DNA of 12,715 nucleotides from an uncultured Muribaculum sp. (GTDB lineage: Bacteria > Bacteroidota > Bacteroidia > Bacteroidales > Muribaculaceae): the NCBI GenBank assembly GCA_947573015.1, contig CANPDS010000035.1:1-12715 (forward strand), given 5' to 3'. Under the pieces are notes generated by a model. It did not search any database, was not told where the DNA came from, and saw nothing but the letters and a program-made list of their open reading frames with translations. Shown one piece after another: positions 7,789-12,715 of the stretch (within the stretch, counting starts at the first letter, position 1; each line of letters starts with the position of its first letter). The translations under genes were made by a program, and so were the position numbers.

Positions 7789-9247
7789 GTGACAGAGATT
7801 TTACAAACTCCTGAGCAAGTACGGAGCCGCCATGATGATTAAGATGGATATAATCCTTGTTGGCACGTGGAGGATTGGCATTCGCCCACGACACAATGGC
7901 ACCATCGCCACCCATCGCCTCACGTGTGTCCCAGAACAGGCATCCGGCACGACGTGCCACATCTCGTTGAGCATTGACCATAGCAACAGCTCCAGGCATC
8001 GAGCGGACATTTGCACCATGCTTCTCACCTCGATCACCTATGCCCATCAACAATATGGCGGCATCAGGATAACATACCCGTATATGGTCAATCACTTTCC
8101 CCATGAGCTTTCCGTACGAAGTATAATCTGTCTGCCCAGGCGACATGGCATTTATACCGAATTCCAATACTATAAGATCATACCCGATACCGGCATGCGA
8201 CAACGAGTGACACAGATCGGAGGACACATCGCGCAACGTAACACCAGAGAAGCCACGCGACGACATACAATCTACCGATACCCCTGTAGATGCGTCAAGC
8301 CAGACCCCAAGCGCAGTAATTGAATTTCCTGCCGGCACACTGACCTCAAAAGATTTTATCGAGGCACTGTCGATAGCAACCGTCTGCAATCCATCAGAAG
8401 GATCGACTGTGAATGTCTGCCACTCACCTTTATTGGCTCGCATTCTCACTTTTGCTCCTTCAGGTGCCCAGAATGCAAATGTAGAGTGCGACCACGAAGC
8501 GGCATGCGACACTTTTCCTGTACCGGCATAAGAAGCATTAGCTGTCGCCTCAGCTTCAGGAATTGAATACTGCTCGCTCAACCACGCGTATCCACGCCGA
8601 TATCCTTTATGGCCTGCGACCTTCACATTCCATCCACTTCCGCTCTGTCTTACAGAACGACGGAATCCTGGAAACTCGCTGTACATATTGACATATCCTA
8701 CACCACTTCCACCATATGTGTCCTGCAACAAGGCACGCACATCCTGAGTGAATATATCCCCTTCTATGTATGAGTCGCCAACAAAAGCTATCCTCACATT
8801 GCGTTGTCGAGAAGCGGCAAATGCAGAACGTAATTTTGATAAAAACTCATTACCGGAATAATCCTCGATCGCCACATAACCATCACGCCGAGGATCAACC
8901 GGAGGCGGTATCGGACGCGACATTGAATCGGCTACACTTCCTTCAACAACTGCAATACTATCCGTACCATGCTTAACCGCAACAGTCTGGGTTGATACAG
9001 ATGAAGCCTCTTCAGCCTCAAGTTCACGTTGCATGGCAGTGAGCGCACTATCAACAGGGGCTGCATCGGCCTCAACCTGCTCATCTGCCAATCGGTAACG
9101 TTCCGTGACAATATCATCAAAAACAGAAAAGTCATGCAACTTGCCTCCAGACAAACGTCCTAACGGAAGAAATGATACAAGTACCACAATGACAAGCGCT
9201 ACGATCAATATATATGAGACTTTTCCTGGTTCTTCCGGTAATTTCAT
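7772..9247 (-). CDS. Membrane-anchored SGNH/GDSL-family protein, second of the pair
   Basis: A 491-residue protein. Residues 11-29 form an uncleaved-looking membrane anchor, so the rest should be periplasmic. Residues about 45-120 are an acidic, low-complexity linker ending in a proline stretch. The SGNH domain follows: FVGDSYIEGD with Ser159, a block II candidate SSRGFSG (329-335), LEFGINAM with Asn366, and DYIHLN with Asp465 and His468. All catalytic residues are present. Between blocks I and III lies a beta-rich insertion (about 235-325) that may bind glycan. It differs from the downstream SGNH protein in both anchoring and motif wording, so the two are not a recent duplication. It starts 11 bp after menF and overlaps the next gene by 17 bp. 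By analogy with AlgJ and AlgX, one of the pair may accept acyl groups from the MBOAT while the other loads the polymer; this assignment is inference. Confidence 0.87.
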   Translation of the reverse strand: MKLPEEPGKVSYILIVALVIVVLVSFLPLGRLSGGKLHDFSVFDDIVTERYRLADEQVEADAAPVDSALTAMQRELEAEEASSVSTQTVAVKHGTDSIAVVEGSVADSMSRPIPPPVDPRRDGYVAIEDYSGNEFLSKLRSAFAASRQRNVRIAFVGDSYIEGDIFTQDVRALLQDTYGGSGVGYVNMYSEFPGFRRSVRQSGSGWNVKVAGHKGYRRGYAWLSEQYSIPEAEATANASYAGTGKVSHAASWSHSTFAFWAPEGAKVRMRANKGEWQTFTVDPSDGLQTVAIDSASIKSFEVSVPAGNSITALGVWLDASTGVSVDCMSSRGFSGVTLRDVSSDLCHSLSHAGIGYDLIVLEFGINAMSPGQTDYTSYGKLMGKVIDHIRVCYPDAAILLMGIGDRGEKHGANVRSMPGAVAMVNAQRDVARRAGCLFWDTREAMGGDGAIVSWANANPPRANKDYIHLNHHGGSVLAQEFVKSLSHALDN

Positions 9248-9255
9248 TTTCGTGA

Positions 9256-9260
9256 TCCTT
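9256..9260 (-). promoter_or_regulatory. Shine-Dalgarno-like AAGGA ahead of the membrane-anchored SGNH gene
   Basis: Minus-strand AAGGA lies 8 nt before the ATG at 9247 and overlaps the menF stop codon (TAAGGA). Such a site is uncommon in Bacteroidota, which mostly do without it. It supports the chosen start and suggests translation coupled to the end of menF. Confidence 0.45.
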
Positions 9261-10308
9261 ATAAAACAGACACATCATTGGCTGCAATGCATTCACGTAG
9301 CAAAAAGCTTTTAGATTCAGTTTCAAGCCACTCCTCCGCAGAATCGGATAAAGCGGTGATGCCACCACCAGAATAGATGCAATATCCACCGGAGGGATTG
9401 AAACACATGCTGCGCAGATTGACATATGCATACATACCCTCGCTGGAGTTTACACCTACGTACCCTCCGTAGAGACTGCGCGGACCCTCTATACGGCGAA
9501 TCACTTCAATCGCATTATCCCGAGGCATACCGGCCAATGCCGGAGTAGGGCTGAGCGCATTAAGCAAAGGTATCATCGGACCTGTGTATTTTGCAGTAAT
9601 ACGGTGACACAGATGTCGCACAGGACCAAACCACAGATCCTCAGCTGGTCCGACCTCAGGTGACAATCCAAACGATCGCATGGTGTCAACAATAAATCCG
9701 GTGACATACTCATGCTCCTCCAGATTTTTTGCGTCCCATGCAGATGTCTTGTCGCGCAATGTTCCGGCCAGCGCCATTGTAGATATGGTATCGCTGCCAT
9801 TTTTACGACCCAGCAACAATTCTGGCGATGCACCAAGCCAATATCCACAATCGGGAGTGGCGAAGAGAAACCGGAACGTATGTGGCAGACACCTGAAATA
9901 ATCAGCCGCCACATGACTCCAATCAGCACGATACGAGTCATGAGCTATGCGGCGTGCATAAACTGTCTTGCCACCATGCATGGCGATGTGCATCCCCACA
10001 ATATAATCTATATCCCCCATATACTTTTCACGGGTAGTGGCCACCGGTATACCGACAGCACCAACAGTAGAGCCACATCCTTCATTACCTTTGGGAATGA
10101 GCAGACAAGGAGCGTGATGTGCCTCGAATGGGGCATAGAAAAAGCCAAAATCGGATGACTCATCCATAAGAGCCTTTCCAGTCTGAGCCTCAAAGAAAAC
10201 ATATTCCGCCTCATCGCTTGGAAATGCATAGAGCACCATCGGGATGCGACGGTCGAGTGCTTTGCGCACTGATTCAATCAATGTGGGATGCATCGGCTGG
10301 AATAGCAA
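9259..10308 (-). CDS. menF: Isochorismate synthase (chorismate-binding enzyme), menaquinone biosynthesis
   Basis: A 349-residue cytoplasmic enzyme of the chorismate-binding family, shorter than the E. coli protein (about 430) mainly at the N-terminus. Recognisable blocks are GGKTVYARRI (112-121, Lys114 as the likely general base), GASPELLLG (159-167, Glu163 as the likely general acid), ALAGTLR (179-185), LEEHEYV (196-202), LSPTPALAG (252-260), SLYGGYVG (278-285), YSGGGI (312-317) and EWLETESK (326-333), the last two with metal-binding residues of the family. It converts chorismate to isochorismate, the first committed step to menaquinone. No other men genes lie in the window. An isochorismate role for a siderophore is possible but less likely in this group. 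The gene overlaps rimO by 35 bp; a start at Met6 (10293) would reduce this to 20 bp. Confidence 0.88.
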   Translation of the reverse strand: MLFQPMHPTLIESVRKALDRRIPMVLYAFPSDEAEYVFFEAQTGKALMDESSDFGFFYAPFEAHHAPCLLIPKGNEGCGSTVGAVGIPVATTREKYMGDIDYIVGMHIAMHGGKTVYARRIAHDSYRADWSHVAADYFRCLPHTFRFLFATPDCGYWLGASPELLLGRKNGSDTISTMALAGTLRDKTSAWDAKNLEEHEYVTGFIVDTMRSFGLSPEVGPAEDLWFGPVRHLCHRITAKYTGPMIPLLNALSPTPALAGMPRDNAIEVIRRIEGPRSLYGGYVGVNSSEGMYAYVNLRSMCFNPSGGYCIYSGGGITALSDSAEEWLETESKSFLLRECIAANDVSVL

Positions 10309-11602
10309 TCAATTCAAAAGGAAGTGCCTCGGTTACAATGACATCGACAAAGTCGCCTGGAACAAGCTGAAGTGTTTTTTTCACAAGTACCTCCGGATCT
10401 ACTTCAGGAGAGTCCCATTCAGTACGGGCAATATAATAATCATCCTCTTCGCGGTCAATTATCACCTTTAGAGTACGACCCACTTTTGAAGCGTTGCTCT
10501 CCATGGCAATCTCCTCCTGAAGAGCCATCAGACGAGCAAGCCGCTCCTCTTTCACCTCCTGCGGAATGGAATCGGAGAAGTGCTTGGCGGCATATGTATC
10601 CTCCTCCTCACAATAAGCAAACGCGCCCATACGCTCAAACTTCTGTTCGCGTACAAACTGAAGCAATTCCTCAAACTCCTGCTCACCCTCTCCAGGGAAA
10701 CCCACCATCAGTGTAGTGCGGATATGGATATCGGGCACACGGCGACGCAATTCTGCAAGAAGCTCACGGGTTGCATCAGCATCAATATGACGGCGCATGT
10801 TGGCCAGCACCTTGTCGCTGCAGTGCTGCAATGCTATATCAAGATACGAACATACATTATGGCGGCGCGCCATCACATCGGCTATCTCCATCGGAAACTG
10901 TGCAGGGTAGGCATAATGCAGTCTTATCCACTCCACACCTGGGATATCGGCCATACGGTCGATAAGTTCCGGTAGCGCCATCCGACCTCCATAGATATCC
11001 ATACCATAGCTTGACAGATCCTGTGCTATGACATTGAATTCTTTCACACCGCGATCGACCAAAGCAGATACCTCCGAAAGGATCTCCTCAATGGGACGCG
11101 ATTTGTAACGTCCGGTAATAAGAGGAATGGCACAGAATGCACAGAAGCGGTTGCAGCCTTCTGCGATCTTGACATATGCATGATGGGATGGAGTAGTTAT
11201 GAGCCGGTCGTAAGGTGTCGATGCAGGATGCTTCCCATGCAGACGGCTAATAACATCAGACCAGTCAAACTTGCCGTACCAGGCATCTACCTCAGGTATC
11301 TCAGACGGGAGATCATTGCGATAGCGCTCGGAGAGACAACCCATGACATATAATTCGCGCACGCGCCCTTCGGTCTTTGCCTGTGCATATTCAAGAATAG
11401 TGTTGACCGACTCCTCTTTCGCATCACCGATAAAACCACATGTATTTATCACTACTACAGGAGCCGGACGACTACCTTCGGGTGGATCATGTCGCGGAGT
11501 GAATCCATTACGGCGCAACATTGAAAGCAGACGCTCTGAATCGACAAGATTTTTTGAGCATCCGAGAGTAACCACATCAATTTTATTGAGGGATGAAGCC
11601 AT
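10274..11602 (-). CDS. rimO: Ribosomal protein S12 methylthiotransferase (radical SAM)
   Basis: A 442-residue enzyme, the usual length for RimO. The N-terminal UPF0004 domain has the three cluster-binding cysteines Cys15 (LGCSKNLVDSERL), Cys55 (NTCGFIGDAKEES) and Cys89 (MGC). The radical SAM core carries CNRFCAFC (Cys150, Cys154, Cys157) followed by IPLITGRYKSRP. LHYAYPAQFP (228-237) and VGFPGEGEQEF (300-310) are typical of RimO rather than MiaB. Residues about 370-435 form the TRAM domain that holds S12. It adds a methylthio group to a conserved aspartate of S12 using two 4Fe-4S clusters and S-adenosylmethionine. It lies 142 bp after ftsY, a neighbour pair seen in other Bacteroidales as far as I know, and overlaps menF. 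The leader contains a hairpin 20 nt before the start. Confidence 0.95.
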   Translation of the reverse strand: MASSLNKIDVVTLGCSKNLVDSERLLSMLRRNGFTPRHDPPEGSRPAPVVVINTCGFIGDAKEESVNTILEYAQAKTEGRVRELYVMGCLSERYRNDLPSEIPEVDAWYGKFDWSDVISRLHGKHPASTPYDRLITTPSHHAYVKIAEGCNRFCAFCAIPLITGRYKSRPIEEILSEVSALVDRGVKEFNVIAQDLSSYGMDIYGGRMALPELIDRMADIPGVEWIRLHYAYPAQFPMEIADVMARRHNVCSYLDIALQHCSDKVLANMRRHIDADATRELLAELRRRVPDIHIRTTLMVGFPGEGEQEFEELLQFVREQKFERMGAFAYCEEEDTYAAKHFSDSIPQEVKEERLARLMALQEEIAMESNASKVGRTLKVIIDREEDDYYIARTEWDSPEVDPEVLVKKTLQLVPGDFVDVIVTEALPFELIAIPADASHID

Positions 11603-11622
11603 TTTCTACAATTCAGTAAACA

Positions 11623-11639
11623 GGTGTCCTCGTGACACC
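11623..11639 (-). promoter_or_regulatory. Small hairpin in the rimO leader
   Basis: GGTGTC (11623-11628) and GACACC (11634-11639) are perfect 6-bp inverted arms around a 5-nt loop. In the minus-strand transcript the hairpin ends about 20 nt before the rimO ATG at 11602. No T-run follows it, so it is not an ordinary terminator. It could be a protein-binding operator or a stem that affects rimO translation. Confidence 0.4.
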
Positions 11640-11677
11640 ATTACTCTATATATGTGTTACTTCATATATGTCATTTC

Positions 11678-11722
11678 ACGGACACAGCCTATATCAAACA
11701 TTACATAAGCACTGATGTCCGT
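11678..11722 (-). repeat. Inverted repeat in the ftsY-rimO intergenic region
   Basis: ACGGACA (11678-11684) and TGTCCGT (11716-11722) are perfect 7-bp inverted arms around a 31-nt loop. Together with the hairpin at 11623-11639 they could fold most of the 142-nt gap as RNA. I see no convincing Bacteroidota promoter here: TTTG is followed by TAATGTTTG, which has one base too many in the -7 element. No T-rich terminator follows ftsY. The function is unknown. Confidence 0.35.
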
Positions 11723-11744
11723 TGACAAACCAATATTTTCAGAA

Positions 11745-12707
11745 TCAATTGGCGTTGCCGAACAACGACTCTACAAACTCTTTTTTATGGAATACCTGAA
11801 GGTCGTCGATGCCCTCGCCAAGTCCGATATATTTCACCGGAATGCGGAACTGATCACTGATACCTATCACCACGCCGCCTTTGGCGGTGCCATCGAGCTT
11901 CGTAATAGCCAATTCATTTACAGAAGTTGCAGCCACAAACTGTCGAGCCTGTTCGAAAGCATTCTGTCCGGTTGATCCGTCAAGCACAAGAAGCACCTCA
12001 TGAGGAGCATCCGGCACCACTTTCTGCATCACATTGCGTATTTTAGTAAGCTCATCCATAAGGCCTTTCTTATTATGAAGACGTCCGGCGGTGTCGATTA
12101 TAACAACATTGGCACCGGTGGCCTTCGCACTCTGAAGAGTGTCATAAGCTACCGAGGCGGGATCGCTGCCCAGTTTCTGCTTGATGACCGGAACGCCTGC
12201 ACGCTCTCCCCATACATCAAGCTGCTCTATAGCGGCCGCACGGAATGTGTCGGCAGCCCCAAGCACCACCTTGTTGCCGGCCTTCTTAAACTGCGCGGCA
12301 AGCTTTCCAATGGTCGTGGTCTTCCCTACTCCATTCACTCCCACCACCATTATCACATGTGGCTGATGATCGGCCGGAACGGTAAAGTCGGGAAGTGATG
12401 ACTCATTGTTGTTTTCAGCCAAAAGATCAGTTATCTCCTCACACAGAAGTGAATTGAGTTCAGAGGAGTTGACATATTTATCGCGGGCCACACGCTTCTC
12501 GATGCGTTCGATAATCTTCAACGTAGTTTCCACGCCGACATCGGAGGTAATGAACACCTCTTCGAGATTGTCAAGAATCTCATCGTCAATTTTCGACTTG
12601 CCGGCAATAGCGCGTGCAAGTTTTGAGAACACACCCTGCTTGGTGCGTTCAAGACCCTTGTCAAGTGTCTCTTTTTTCTCTTTGGAAAAGAAATTGAAAA
12701 ATCCCAT
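11745..12707 (-). CDS. ftsY: Signal recognition particle receptor GTPase FtsY
   Basis: A 320-residue protein with a complete NG domain. The N domain helical bundle spans about 20-100. GTPase motifs are G1 GVNGVGKT (123-130), the SRP-GTPase DTFRAAA (153-159), G3 DTAGR (205-209), G4 TKLD (269-272) and the closing GLGEG (295-299). The long acidic A domain of E. coli FtsY is absent; an amphipathic start, MGFFNFFSKEKK, probably contacts the membrane instead, as in other short FtsY proteins. It docks SRP-bound ribosomes at the inner membrane for co-translational insertion, which the MBOAT and other membrane proteins here would need. The start lies 8 bp from the window edge; the bases TAG at 12715-12713 could be the end of an upstream gene, but this cannot be checked here. 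Confidence 0.96.
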   Translation of the reverse strand: MGFFNFFSKEKKETLDKGLERTKQGVFSKLARAIAGKSKIDDEILDNLEEVFITSDVGVETTLKIIERIEKRVARDKYVNSSELNSLLCEEITDLLAENNNESSLPDFTVPADHQPHVIMVVGVNGVGKTTTIGKLAAQFKKAGNKVVLGAADTFRAAAIEQLDVWGERAGVPVIKQKLGSDPASVAYDTLQSAKATGANVVIIDTAGRLHNKKGLMDELTKIRNVMQKVVPDAPHEVLLVLDGSTGQNAFEQARQFVAATSVNELAITKLDGTAKGGVVIGISDQFRIPVKYIGLGEGIDDLQVFHKKEFVESLFGNAN

Positions 12708-12715
12708 GTATGCTA

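Noticed and set aside
7832..8323. Plus-strand open frame of 163 codons
   Set aside because: It lies wholly antisense to the SGNH gene, whose catalytic motifs are intact. The translation is rich in His, Arg and Thr and shows no family features.
4925..9247. Alginate acetylation operon
   Set aside because: The AlgI-like and AlgJ/AlgX-like logic is shared by many glycan O-acylation systems, and no alginate polymerisation or epimerase genes are present.
11730..11752. CCAAT/ATTGG inverted repeat across the ftsY stop codon as a terminator
   Set aside because: The arms are only 5 bp with a 13-nt loop and no T-run follows.

Overview
The window looks like a chromosomal segment of a Bacteroidota genome, most likely order Bacteroidales and possibly a Muribaculaceae-like gut bacterium. 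The evidence is the Bacteroidota-type promoters (TTTG, about 20 bp, TAnnTTTG), nearly absent Shine-Dalgarno sequences, a short FtsY without the long acidic N-terminus, the FtsY-RimO adjacency, and membrane-spanning regulators next to a TonB-type outer-membrane protein. The family placement is inference. Every gene I can support lies on the minus strand, so transcription runs from the right edge to the left edge. I see no tRNA, rRNA, CRISPR array, insertion sequence or gene-free stretch longer than 300 bases.

Right part (about 12707 down to 9259): housekeeping genes. ftsY (SRP receptor GTPase) is followed after 142 bp by rimO (ribosomal protein S12 methylthiotransferase). menF (isochorismate synthase, menaquinone pathway) overlaps the end of rimO by 35 bp.

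Middle part (9247 down to 4925): a three-gene O-acylation cassette packed behind menF with an 11-bp gap and then overlapping junctions. Two different extracytoplasmic SGNH/GDSL proteins, one membrane-anchored and one with a signal peptide, are followed by an AlgI/DltB-type MBOAT membrane acyltransferase. This matches the AlgI/AlgJ/AlgX and PatA/PatB logic. The MBOAT passes acyl groups across the inner membrane and the SGNH proteins place them on, or remove them from, a periplasmic or surface glycan. The glycan is not identified here.

Left part (4848 down to 1): a regulatory and outer-membrane unit with its own promoters, and the most unusual part of the window. First is an 829-residue one-component membrane regulator: a periplasmic LamG-like domain plus a Kelch-type propeller, one membrane helix, and a cytoplasmic SARP-like half (OmpR-type winged helix plus BTAD-like helical domain). 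Next, after 42 bp, is a 326-residue membrane protein with a probable lipobox, one internal membrane helix, a coiled coil and a C-terminal LuxR-like helix-turn-helix. Third, behind its own promoter, is a TonB-dependent outer-membrane receptor cut by the window edge. The receptor promoter carries two GTAACTT-like heptamers 11 bp apart, one overlapping the -7 box, and a GGTCT/AGACC inverted repeat just upstream of the -33 box. I infer that the regulators sense something in the periplasm and control the receptor gene, but nothing in the sequence proves this.
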